Positions 8,118-15,786 of a stretch of DNA of 64,000 bases are shown here, one piece after another. The notes under the pieces are model-generated. The model was not told the origin of the DNA. It saw only the letters and a program-made list of their open reading frames with translations, and searched no databases. The stretch spans positions 558,001 to 622,000 of the forward strand of contig OY969891.1 of assembly GCA_963704355.1 (NCBI GenBank). Reading direction: 5' to 3'. Within the stretch, counting starts at the first letter, position 1, and every line of letters starts with the position of its first letter. This DNA comes from Bog-473 sp963704355 (GTDB taxonomy: Bacteria > Actinomycetota > Acidimicrobiia > Acidimicrobiales > RAAP-2). The position numbers and the translations under genes are program-made.

Positions 8118-8945
8118 CTAGGTCGAGACAGCCTTCGTCCGTCGCTTCGGTGACGACGGGGTGATCGGGCGGTGAGCGAACGGCGTGGTTTCGGCCTGCC
8201 GGCGGACGAGGATCCATCGGAAGGCGCTGAAGAGGCAGATCAGCGTGGCGATGAGGAGGCCCACCCATGGCGACAGCTCGAACGAAACCACGAGGGCGAC
8301 GGCGAGGTCCCAGGCCACGATGGCTCGTCTGGCGTTTGAGTCCAACGCCATGAAGTGACGATGAAAGTCCGCCAGTGCGATCGGACTGGTTATCCGTCGA
8401 CCGAGGAAGACTGCAAGGCCTCGGGCGAGTCCGAAGAGCACCCCGATGCCTAGAGAGACCCAAGGGTCGCCCGTCAACGCAGCCAGGACGATTAGCAGGT
8501 AGACCGCACTCGTCTTGATGTAGGTCACGACTCCCGCCCCGATCTGCCATCCAAATCCGGTTCCGTAAACCCACGGACGGAACTGGTCGAGCCACCGCTC
8601 GTTGACCTGGCGGTGGTGGACAGGAAGGCGGAACTTGACGCGTTGATCATCAGACATTGCGGCAACGAGGCACGCGGTGGCGGCGAACGCGGCGAGGGTG
8701 GTCGACGACAGGCCGGCCGCACCGAGGCCGGCCGCCAAGGCTGCCATGACAAGGCCGAGGGACGCACCCCCGACGAGACTGCCCAGGACGAACCAACACG
8801 CCGTCGTGCTGTACCGGTGGCCACGGGCCTGCTCGGCGAGCGGCGTGATGGTGGACAGCATGGACAGCCCGCAGGGGGACCACGTCGAGCGGGCCCCCGC
8901 GACGACGGCGGTCAGCGCGGCCAGGATCGTGAGCAGAGTCGTCAT
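8118..8945 (-). CDS. CcdA/DsbD-like polytopic membrane protein of the Mau-like operon
   Basis: The 275-residue protein has about six hydrophobic segments. The first contains WSPCGLSMLSTI, a Pro-Cys arrangement like the first redox helix of CcdA/DsbD thiol transporters, and further cysteines lie in the following segments. The Met at 8945 was chosen because AAAGGAG sits 7-8 bases before it; the open frame extends 111 bases further upstream without support. It lies 31 bases after the Cys-rich Tat protein and in the same operon as MauD- and MauE-like genes. A role in moving reducing equivalents for disulfide formation outside the cell is inferred. The family assignment is tentative because overall similarity is weak. 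Confidence 0.55.
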   Translation of the reverse strand: MTTLLTILAALTAVVAGARSTWSPCGLSMLSTITPLAEQARGHRYSTTACWFVLGSLVGGASLGLVMAALAAGLGAAGLSSTTLAAFAATACLVAAMSDDQRVKFRLPVHHRQVNERWLDQFRPWVYGTGFGWQIGAGVVTYIKTSAVYLLIVLAALTGDPWVSLGIGVLFGLARGLAVFLGRRITSPIALADFHRHFMALDSNARRAIVAWDLAVALVVSFELSPWVGLLIATLICLFSAFRWILVRRQAETTPFAHRPITPSSPKRRTKAVST

Positions 8946-8976
8946 ACGAGCTCCTTTTCGATTCGGTGGGGAGCGG

Positions 8977-10377
8977 TCATGCCGGCGATCCGAGGAAGGG
9001 AGCCTGGCCGTAGGTGAAGATCCCGCCGTCCTTGGCGACAAACCAATAGCCCGCATCGTTGCCGAAGGCGGCCATGCCGACCACGGGCTGGTTCAGTTGG
9101 ATGGCGCCGGCGGAACCGAAGAAGTTGCCGTCACCGAACGTGAAGATGCCGCCGTCGGAGGCCACGAGCCAGTAGCCGGCCCCCGTCGGCGTCGATGCCA
9201 TCCCGACCACGGGCTGGTTGAGGGGAATCCCGCCCATGGAGCCGAGGAACGGCGCGTCCCCGAACGCGAAGATGCCGCCGTCGGACGCCACGAGCCAGTA
9301 ACCCTGGCCGGACGGCGTTGCGGCCATGCCGACGACCGGCTTGTTGAGTGTGATCGCCCCGGTGGACCCGTAGAACTGCGCATCCCCGAACGCGAAGATG
9401 CCGCCATCGGACGCCACTTGCCAATACCCCTTGCCGGACGGGGTCGCGGCCATGCCGACGATCGGCTTGTTGAGGCGGATCCCCCCCATCGACCCGAGAA
9501 ACGGAGCGCCTCCGTAATCGAAGATGCCGCCGTCGGCGGCCGCAAGGAAGTACCCACCCGTGGGACACGTGGCGAGGGCGACGATCGGCGCGTCGAGCGG
9601 CAGAGCGGACGCGTCGCCGTCATTCGGGAAGGTCCCGAACTCGAACAGTTTTCCGAAGGCCGTGACGAGCGCGTACCCGGCTCCATTCGCCGTCGAGGCC
9701 ATTCCGACGACCTCACATTGCGTCGCCGGGTTGGCACACGGCGGCATCGGCGGCGCCGGGGTCCAGCAGGGCTCGTTCTGCTCGGCCGTGCTGTCGTCCA
9801 CCGCAACGGCGGTGGTGCAGGAGGGATCGACCTGCCAAGGCGGCACGCACGCGACGACCCGGCACACGATGCGGCCGACGCAGGCGACGTTCTGGTTGCA
9901 CTGGCCATAACGGAACTGCAGGCAGCCGGTGAGGAAGGAATTGCAACCTTGGGACCCGCATCCGCAATTGGTCTGGTCACACCCGGGGTCGCAAAACGAC
10001 CCGGCGCCTCCGCAGCCGGAGTCACAGACACAGGTCGAGTTGCAGTCCATGTAGTACCTAGGTCCGTTGCAGTAAGAGGAGTTGTCCGCCAGCCACCAGC
10101 CGCCCATGACGGTGTTCCCGGGGCAGTAGTTGTATCCGGTGACGGCGCAGCAGAACTCTGAGAACCCCGAGCAGCATGTGCTGCCACATCCGCAGCCGGC
10201 GTTCCCACACTCACAGATCTGGCCGTAGGCGGTCCCAGGCTTGAGCGCGAGGTCGAGCCCGCCACCGACGGCGACAGCGCTCCCCACGAAGGCGGACCGG
10301 TTGATCAGGCTGCGACGCGACAGCCGGTTCCCCAGGAAGCCCGCTGTTCGTTCGACGAGGGCGGAGGTCACGGTCAT
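8977..10377 (-). CDS. Tat-exported Cys-rich protein: methylamine dehydrogenase light-chain-like domain fused to propeller-type repeats
   Basis: A 466-residue exported protein. Residues 19-23 are SRRSL, a twin-arginine signal before a hydrophobic Ala/Val/Gly run. Residues 54-221 hold about 28 cysteines. Its CPGNTVMGGWWLAD...YC...RYYMDC order matches the MauA core CPPGTKLATASW...C...YRDCC, placing W94/W95 at the first tryptophan of the tryptophan tryptophylquinone cofactor. I see no Trp where MauA has its second one (IIWCFG), so the cofactor is doubtful. Residues 232-466 carry six repeats of about 42 residues (GYWLVASDGGIFAFG type), likely blades of a beta-propeller. In methylamine dehydrogenase the propeller is a separate heavy chain. 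ATG at 10377 overlaps the mauE stop by four bases. Confidence 0.68.
   Translation of the reverse strand: MTVTSALVERTAGFLGNRLSRRSLINRSAFVGSAVAVGGGLDLALKPGTAYGQICECGNAGCGCGSTCCSGFSEFCCAVTGYNYCPGNTVMGGWWLADNSSYCNGPRYYMDCNSTCVCDSGCGGAGSFCDPGCDQTNCGCGSQGCNSFLTGCLQFRYGQCNQNVACVGRIVCRVVACVPPWQVDPSCTTAVAVDDSTAEQNEPCWTPAPPMPPCANPATQCEVVGMASTANGAGYALVTAFGKLFEFGTFPNDGDASALPLDAPIVALATCPTGGYFLAAADGGIFDYGGAPFLGSMGGIRLNKPIVGMAATPSGKGYWQVASDGGIFAFGDAQFYGSTGAITLNKPVVGMAATPSGQGYWLVASDGGIFAFGDAPFLGSMGGIPLNQPVVGMASTPTGAGYWLVASDGGIFTFGDGNFFGSAGAIQLNQPVVGMAAFGNDAGYWFVAKDGGIFTYGQAPFLGSPA
8980..9684 (-). repeat. Six tandem coding repeats of about 126 bases (propeller blades)
   Basis: The 3' half of the Cys-rich Tat gene is a tandem direct repeat. 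Each unit encodes GYW.VASDGGIF.FG, then a ..F.GS.G motif, then LN.PVVGMA.TP. Units 2 to 5 are closely similar at the DNA level, while unit 1 (nearest residue 235) and unit 6 (the C-terminal end) are divergent or truncated. Such repeats are common in secreted actinobacterial proteins. The similarity makes the copy number prone to change and to assembly collapse. Confidence 0.75.
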
Positions 10378-10955
10378 GGGCTCGCGGCTCCTGTGGCGCG
10401 CGGCCGGACCAGCCGGCGGGCGCCTTCGAGTGCGGCAAGAGACGAGAGCGTGAGATACGAGAGATACAGGCCAACCCCGCTCACGAAGAGCAGGGGCACG
10501 CCCGCCCATGGCTGGTGCGAGAGCAGGGTGACGGTGGACCCGGCGCTCGGTGCCCGCAATGCCACCGTGACGGCCGCACCGGCAAAGAGCAGGTCGAGGA
10601 CGAGGTGGAGCCAGGTGGCGGGCGTGTCGGGGCGACCGAAACATCCGCACGTCGACAGTGCGCCCCCACGTTGGCGCACATAGATCACGACGAGGCCGAA
10701 GAGCGCATACGAGCACGCGACGAGCGCCGCGCACAGCGGGCGAGGCATCGCGAGCGCCCACACCCCCAACGCGGCCTCGGCCGTTGCGGTGGTGCGCACG
10801 AGTGCACGAGTCGACCGCAGTGTGGCGAAGCGTGAGACGCGAGCAGGTAGGAGATCGAAGAGGGCACGTGCGGTGTCCTGGGGTCGGAGCGCCTTGGCGA
10901 CACCGGCAAGGACGAGCAGCCCCGACGCGATCAGAAAGAGGCCGATCAGTTCCAT
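10374..10955 (-). CDS. mauE: MauE-like membrane protein (methylamine utilization/DoxX-like)
   Basis: A 193-residue membrane protein with four main hydrophobic helices. Its start (MELIGLFLIASGLLVLAGVAKA) and the central STCGCFG motif before a helix are typical of the MauE/DoxX redox-associated family. In methylotrophs MauE works with MauD in forming the disulfides and quinone cofactor of the light chain in the periplasm. It sits directly before, and overlaps by four bases, the light-chain-like gene. It overlaps by 10 bases the upstream unknown gene. The family is seen directly; the role with the Cys-rich protein is inferred from context. Confidence 0.8.
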   Translation of the reverse strand: MELIGLFLIASGLLVLAGVAKALRPQDTARALFDLLPARVSRFATLRSTRALVRTTATAEAALGVWALAMPRPLCAALVACSYALFGLVVIYVRQRGGALSTCGCFGRPDTPATWLHLVLDLLFAGAAVTVALRAPSAGSTVTLLSHQPWAGVPLLFVSGVGLYLSYLTLSSLAALEGARRLVRPRATGAASP

Positions 10956-11434
10956 TGGGGCTTCGAGTCGGGTACATCGGGTGCGGTCTGGCTCAACGTC
11001 AGCGACGAGATGAGCGAATTGACCTTTGGGACGAGTGAGTCACGGAGCGCGTGGCTACCGAGGACGGCGTAGAACGAGAAGGGTCGTCCCGCCTCGGTGA
11101 AGAACCACTGTGTGCCCGATTGACCGACGAGCCCTCGGCGCAGCCTGAACGGTGAGAAGTCGTTGGGTGAGAAGACGGCGGGCCGCCCCTGCGGGGCGAA
11201 CAGGGCCGTCCCGACGCTCTCGGGGCCGTATTCGAACAAGCACGCAAACACGTCCCGCGGGCCCATGAGGGTGACGGCGCCGCTGCCGAAGTCTCCGATG
11301 TTGTCAGGCAGCGGGAACGTCGCGAACTGGGCCACCGGGTACGTCGTGCCCACCGTGGACTGCCGCACGAAGATGCGGCCCTCGAAGCCCGCGGGCAGGC
11401 GCGCCACGATCCCGTGGGCGCCGATCGTGGCCAC
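10946..11434 (-). CDS. Conserved protein of unknown function in the Mau-like operon
   Basis: I do not recognise a named family. The 162-residue protein starts ATIGAHGIVARLPAGFEGRIFVRQ, contains FPLPDNIGDFGSGAVTLMG, and ends in an extension with SKPQWN. It has no signal peptide or membrane helix. The predicted character is beta-rich. The GTG start shares one base with the mauD stop (TAGTG), and the end overlaps mauE, so it is certainly part of the operon. An association with redox maturation is only inferred from its position between mauD and mauE. Confidence 0.7.
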   Translation of the reverse strand: MATIGAHGIVARLPAGFEGRIFVRQSTVGTTYPVAQFATFPLPDNIGDFGSGAVTLMGPRDVFACLFEYGPESVGTALFAPQGRPAVFSPNDFSPFRLRRGLVGQSGTQWFFTEAGRPFSFYAVLGSHALRDSLVPKVNSLISSLTLSQTAPDVPDSKPQWN

Positions 11435-12270
11435 TAGTCCCCGCGTGCCGACGGCATGCCGGCCGACTCCGATGCCCGCTGCTCCGTCCCGCCACTCGAC
11501 TCGGTCGCGGTGCCGAAGGGGAAGACGTCGTCGAGCGAACTCGGGTACAGGCTCGGGTCGCTCGGGTGAATCCCGGCTGCCTGCAGGACGTCATCGGCTG
11601 CTGCCGCACGAGCCGGTCCATCCAGACGACGTTTCCCGCGCCCGCGGCGTGCTGCGGGTGACCGGTCGTGCTCCGCCCGGCGGATGAGCTCGGCCAGTTG
11701 GCCGACGTGGCGCGCGACGCCTTGACCGACCATGTGGCCGGTGGTGCCGTCGACCAGCACGAAGAACGGTGACCCAGGGATCTGGTAATCGATCCACGCC
11801 TCGGTGGACATGACGACCGGCACGCGTCCGGTGGTGAGGGCGCGCACCTCGCCCGGAACTTCGCGGTCCGGCCCCTTGGTGACGATCGCGACGCGTGTTC
11901 CTTCGGGCAGGTCGAGTGCGCCGGGCGCTTGGAGCGCGTCCCAAAACCCGGCGCACGTCGCGCAACCAGATGACAGAAAGCCCAGCAGCGTGAGCCCGTC
12001 GTTGTTGTCGACTGCGATGGCTCGGGCGTCGCCGGACGGGGTCACGCCGGCCACCGTCGGCGCCGGGCCGAGCCCTGGGGCAGACGACGGGGCCGGAGGA
12101 TCGTCGGCGCTCACCATGGGTGGTGAACCGGTGGCTGTGACGGGATCCCCGACTCCGACACCGAGCTCGTGCAGCGAGCGCAAGATGTCGGCATGACTGC
12201 GCAGGAGCCCTGCGACCAACAGGCCCAGCACCAACACCACGAAGGTTGCAACAACGACAAGAGCGATCAT
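11434..12270 (-). CDS. mauD: MauD-like membrane-anchored thioredoxin-fold protein
   Basis: The first about 25 residues (MIALVVVATFVVLVLGLL) form an N-terminal anchor. A Pro/Ala-rich linker leads to a thioredoxin-like domain with FLSSGCATCAGFW, a CxxC active site, and IPGSPFFVLVDG, the cis-Pro region. A low-complexity C-terminal tail of about 80 residues follows. The Met at 12270 is preceded by a strong AGGAGG; the longer frame lacks support. In methylotrophs MauD is needed for light-chain disulfides. This gene leads the operon and faces the amidohydrolase gene across a 238-base divergent region that must hold both promoters. Confidence 0.78.
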   Translation of the reverse strand: MIALVVVATFVVLVLGLLVAGLLRSHADILRSLHELGVGVGDPVTATGSPPMVSADDPPAPSSAPGLGPAPTVAGVTPSGDARAIAVDNNDGLTLLGFLSSGCATCAGFWDALQAPGALDLPEGTRVAIVTKGPDREVPGEVRALTTGRVPVVMSTEAWIDYQIPGSPFFVLVDGTTGHMVGQGVARHVGQLAELIRRAEHDRSPAARRGRGKRRLDGPARAAAADDVLQAAGIHPSDPSLYPSSLDDVFPFGTATESSGGTEQRASESAGMPSARGD

Positions 12271-12508
12271 CGGCGCCTCCTCTCTCGCTGGAACCCAGTA
12301 TCTACCTGTTGTGCCCCGGCGTAGAGGCACTGCCAAGAGCTGACGTACACGATGGGCCGGAACCGGAAGGGCGGTGAGCCCGCGGGAGGTCGAGGCCGCC
12401 GTGAGCGGGCGGTCCCCCGGTCAGCTTCCTTTGCGCTGGAGCGCTGCGTATCCTTGCCCGTGGGTTGCAGCGCGTGCAGGGCGTGCGCGCACAGAACGGG
12501 GATGAGAG

Positions 12509-13708
12509 ATGACCGCAGCCACACCCTCAGTCAGCGACCTCTTTCTCCCCGAGCCCGAGCCGCGGGCCCAGAGCTACACCGTGATTTCGGTCGACGACCA
12601 CGTCGTCGAGCCGGCCCACACATTCGAGGGACGCCTGCCCAAGGCGCTGCAGGACCGGGCCCCTCGGATCGTCGAGACGCCCAAGGGTCACCAGGTCTGG
12701 GAGTTCGAGGGCGAGCGCTACACCCAGGTCGGGATGAACGCCGTGGCGGGGCGGCGACCGGAGACATATGGCCTTGAGCCGTTCCGCTTCGACCAGATGC
12801 GCCCAGGGTGCTACGACGTCGAGGCCCGGGTGCGGGATATGGACATCAACGGGGTTTGGGCGTCGGTGAACTTCCCGTCACAGATCACGGGCTTTTGCGG
12901 CCGGGTCTTCTTCTCGTGCCCCGACCGTGACCTCGGCGTGGCGTGTGTGCGCGCCTGGAACGACTGGCTCTTCGAGGAGTGGCACTCGCGGTATCCGGAG
13001 CGGATCGTGCCGTTGGGGATCACGTACCTGTCAGATCCGGACCTGGCGGCGGCGGAGATCCGCCGCAACGCGGCACGTGGCTTCACGTCGGTGACGTTCC
13101 CAGAGCGTCCGCACGCGATCGGACTTCCCTCGTTGTGGGTGCGCGAGCACTGGGACCCGATTATCGACGCCGTGCTCGAGACCGACAGCGTGGTGTCGCT
13201 GCATGTGGGGAGCTCGGGGTTGGAAATCGGGCCGCCCGGCGGCGCCCCGCTGCAGATCGGCGCGACGTTGTTCGGCCAACTCTCGTTGACGGCCTGCGCC
13301 GAGTGGCTGTGGTCCGAGTACCCGCTGAAGCACCCGTCGCTGAAGGTCGCGATGAGTGAGGGAGGTATCGGGTGGGTTGCCATGCTGATCGACCGCCTTG
13401 AGAACATGGTCGACCGATCGGGCTATGGACAGGGCTGGGAGGTCCGGCCGGCGGACGTGCTGCGGCGGAACTTCTGGTTCTGCACGCTCGACGACCCGTC
13501 GACGATCGACACGCGCTACGCGATCGGTGTCGAGAACATCATGGTCGAGGTGGACTATCCGCACGGCGACGGGACCTGGCCGGACACGCAACGGGTGATC
13601 GAGGAGTGCTGGGGACACATCCCGCCCGATGAGCTTCGGGCGATGTGCAGCCTCAATGCGGCTTCGCTCTACCGCCATCCGCTGCCAGACCGGGTCCTGC
13701 CGGCCTGA
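12509..13708 (+). CDS. Metal-dependent amidohydrolase (amidohydrolase_2 family)
   Basis: A TIM-barrel metal-dependent hydrolase or decarboxylase of 399 residues. VDDHVVEP near residue 29 replaces the usual metal-binding DxH start. SLHVGSSG lies in the barrel, and a C-terminal VDYPHGDGTWPDT near residue 350 corresponds to the usual ESDYPHSD signature; here Ser is replaced by Val. The substrate cannot be told; aromatic-type carboxylates are common in the family. It is followed after 16 bases by a class II aldolase, suggesting one catabolic pair. The ATG follows GGGGATGAGAG. Confidence 0.85.
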   Translation: MTAATPSVSDLFLPEPEPRAQSYTVISVDDHVVEPAHTFEGRLPKALQDRAPRIVETPKGHQVWEFEGERYTQVGMNAVAGRRPETYGLEPFRFDQMRPGCYDVEARVRDMDINGVWASVNFPSQITGFCGRVFFSCPDRDLGVACVRAWNDWLFEEWHSRYPERIVPLGITYLSDPDLAAAEIRRNAARGFTSVTFPERPHAIGLPSLWVREHWDPIIDAVLETDSVVSLHVGSSGLEIGPPGGAPLQIGATLFGQLSLTACAEWLWSEYPLKHPSLKVAMSEGGIGWVAMLIDRLENMVDRSGYGQGWEVRPADVLRRNFWFCTLDDPSTIDTRYAIGVENIMVEVDYPHGDGTWPDTQRVIEECWGHIPPDELRAMCSLNAASLYRHPLPDRVLPA

Positions 13709-13724
13709 GTTGAAGGGAGTTTTT

Positions 13725-14459
13725 GTGTTTACTCCGACCGCGGAGAAGTTGATGCCCGACCTGACGCCCCGGGAGGAACTGGTCGTGCTGGCCCGGGCCC
13801 TGTGGCGGGAGGGCTACAACGACCATTTGGCGGGCCACATCACCGTCAACCTCGGCGACGGGACTCTGCTCTGCAATCCCTGGCTGCTGACATGGGCCGA
13901 GCTGCGGCCGTCCCAGGTGCTGCGGATCGATCTCGCCGGGCGGGTGGTCGAAGGCGATTGGCCCGTTCCGCTCGGTATCCCTCTCCACTTGGAGCTGCAC
14001 AAGGCCCGGTCCGACGTGGCCTGGGCGCTGCACAACCATCCGCTCTTCGGCACCGTGTGGGCGGACTTGGCCGAGCTGCCACCGATTTTGGACCAGAGCT
14101 CGGCACTGGGTGGCGGGACGCTGGCCGTAGTGGACGAGTACGACGGGCCGGTCAACGATCCGAACAGTGCCCGGCGTGCTGTTGACCAAATGGGTGACGC
14201 CGCCATGGCGCTGCTCGCCGGCCACGGGGTCTTCGTGCTCGGCGGGTCGGCGCGAGCCGTGCACCAGCGGGCCGTGGCACTCGAACAGCGCTGTCAGCAC
14301 GCCTGGTACGCGCGGGCCGCCGGGGGCACGGACACGTCCCGTGTTCCAAAGGCGTTCGTCGACCTCGTCGCGCGGAGCGACGGAGAAGGCTTCCTCGGCT
14401 TCTGGGAGGCGGCGGTGCGAGCCGAACTGAAGGCCGACCCTGGGCTACTCGACGATTAG
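13725..14459 (+). CDS. Class II aldolase/adducin family protein
   Basis: A zinc-dependent aldolase or sugar-phosphate epimerase-type protein of 244 residues. Substrate is not determined. GHITV (about residue 42) is the N-terminal phosphate-binding-like loop. HNHPLFGTVW near residue 103 and GHGVFVLGG near 166 supply the three zinc-binding histidines. The GTG at 13725 was chosen because AAGGGAG precedes it; the in-frame ATG upstream is inside the amidohydrolase gene. It probably works with the amidohydrolase upstream. Its last bases overlap the convergent DUF222 gene by four. Confidence 0.85.
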   Translation: MFTPTAEKLMPDLTPREELVVLARALWREGYNDHLAGHITVNLGDGTLLCNPWLLTWAELRPSQVLRIDLAGRVVEGDWPVPLGIPLHLELHKARSDVAWALHNHPLFGTVWADLAELPPILDQSSALGGGTLAVVDEYDGPVNDPNSARRAVDQMGDAAMALLAGHGVFVLGGSARAVHQRAVALEQRCQHAWYARAAGGTDTSRVPKAFVDLVARSDGEGFLGFWEAAVRAELKADPGLLDD

Positions 14460-15646
14460 TCGCTCAGCTCGGGCTCGGGCTCCGGCTCGGACGGGGACCC
14501 TACGTCCCTCGTCGTCGAGAGCGGGTCACGCGCGGTAACCGACGTCCACAGTGGAGAGGGGCGCGACGTCATGGCTCGGCCGGTCGGGCCGACGAACGTC
14601 AGTTCGTTGTTGGCGTCGCCCGACATGGTCCAGCCTTTCGAATGCACCAGATGGTGGTGGTGCTCGCAGAGCAGGGCCAGGTTGGGCAGGTCGGTCGGGC
14701 CCTGGTGGGGCTTCCACCACTTGATGTGGTGGGGGTTCACGAACGTGGCGTTCGTGCAGCCAGGGAACCGGCAATTTCGGTCACGGCGCATGATCTCCCG
14801 ACGCTGGCTTTGTGTCGGGTACCGGTAGGCCCGCCCCTCGTACATGGTGTGGCCGACGTCGTCGTCAACCGCCAAGATCACGGTCGCGTCGCACGCCACG
14901 CGCCGAACCGTGTCTGCGCTGATCAGTCCGTGGCGTTCGAGCTCACCGGCGAGCTCGGAGTCGTCTTCGAGGAGGACCTCGAGGGGGGCATGAACGACGA
15001 CCGTGTACCTCGAGTCGGCGTTCTGTGGTCTGGTCGCCGAGCGGAGCATCCCAAGGAAAGCGTCGCAGAGCCTCTGGTCCCAGCGGGTCTCTCCGTCGGT
15101 GGGAAGCTGCTTGGCCGCCGCTTCGAGCGTCGTACGCACCTCGGCGTAGGTCTCCGCCGGGAGCTGGGCGGTGACCGTCCGGAAGCTGTCGTTGAAGCGC
15201 AATGACCGGGTGTCGTGATCCGAACGGGATCCGTCGGAGGATTGGGCCTTCTGGCGGCGGGCCAACTGGGTCAGCTCAACGACCGAGCACGCCTCGGCGC
15301 GCTCGCGGAGGGCGGCGTCGGTCTCCGGGGTGGCCGCGTCGACGACTGCTCGCACTTTGTCGAAGCTGAGCCCGCCCTCCGCGAGCGCCGAGGCCAGGTG
15401 GGGCAGGTCGAAGAGACGCTGCCCGACGTGCGCGAAGGCACGGGCCGTGGGGACCGAAATCCCGAATCGCTCGACCATCCAGGCCTCGAGTGACGTGGCG
15501 CCGTCGTTTCGCCAACCCTCTCGACGGTCGAGCTCGTTCGTGAGGAGGGCGAGGAGGCCCGCCAGGGAGGCCATGTGACGGGCCGACTCGGCGGCCAGCT
15601 CCATGAGCCTGTCGGTCGACAGCTTCGCCACTTCAGGGCTTCCCAT
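14456..15646 (-). CDS. DUF222/HNH endonuclease domain protein (13E12 family)
   Basis: This belongs to the actinobacterial 13E12-type family: an N-terminal DUF222 helical region (LAALLTNELDRREGW-like start) and a C-terminal HNH nuclease domain. The HNH motif is seen as CRFPGC followed by NPHHIKWW and LLCEHHHHLVH, with the two cysteines and histidines intact. It is 396 residues from the Met at 15646, preceded by an AGAGG-like site; an alternative Met at 15715 adds 23 residues. The family is multicopy and associated with mobile introns or phage-like functions in actinobacteria. Role here is unknown. Confidence 0.85.
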   Translation of the reverse strand: MGSPEVAKLSTDRLMELAAESARHMASLAGLLALLTNELDRREGWRNDGATSLEAWMVERFGISVPTARAFAHVGQRLFDLPHLASALAEGGLSFDKVRAVVDAATPETDAALRERAEACSVVELTQLARRQKAQSSDGSRSDHDTRSLRFNDSFRTVTAQLPAETYAEVRTTLEAAAKQLPTDGETRWDQRLCDAFLGMLRSATRPQNADSRYTVVVHAPLEVLLEDDSELAGELERHGLISADTVRRVACDATVILAVDDDVGHTMYEGRAYRYPTQSQRREIMRRDRNCRFPGCTNATFVNPHHIKWWKPHQGPTDLPNLALLCEHHHHLVHSKGWTMSGDANNELTFVGPTGRAMTSRPSPLWTSVTARDPLSTTRDVGSPSEPEPEPELSD

Positions 15647-15786
15647 GGATTGTGCCTCTGCAATGCCGATGGCGTGCGCTGTGGTGGTCGTGGCTGTCGC
15701 GTCCCTGGCGGGCATCGACGACAGAACGGTCGCAGCGAGGCGAGGTGGACGGGATTTAAAAGACCAGTCCGTGGACTGACAAAGCG

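Noticed and set aside
8677..10161. Long plus-strand open frame opposite the Cys-rich gene
   Set aside because: It is a GC-driven shadow with biased Arg/Gly/Glu composition, no start signal and no domain.
8977..10977. A 666-residue reading of the Cys-rich gene with 200 extra N-terminal residues
   Set aside because: The extra part overlaps mauE in another frame and is Arg/Pro-rich; the ATG at 10377 gives a proper Tat signal and a four-base overlap with mauE.
12271..12508. Gene in the gap between mauD and the amidohydrolase
   Set aside because: No frame has a domain or ribosome site; the region is a divergent promoter gap.
14456..15646. DUF222/HNH gene as evidence of an active mobile element
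   Set aside because: The family is widespread in actinobacteria and no terminal repeats or intron features were visible.
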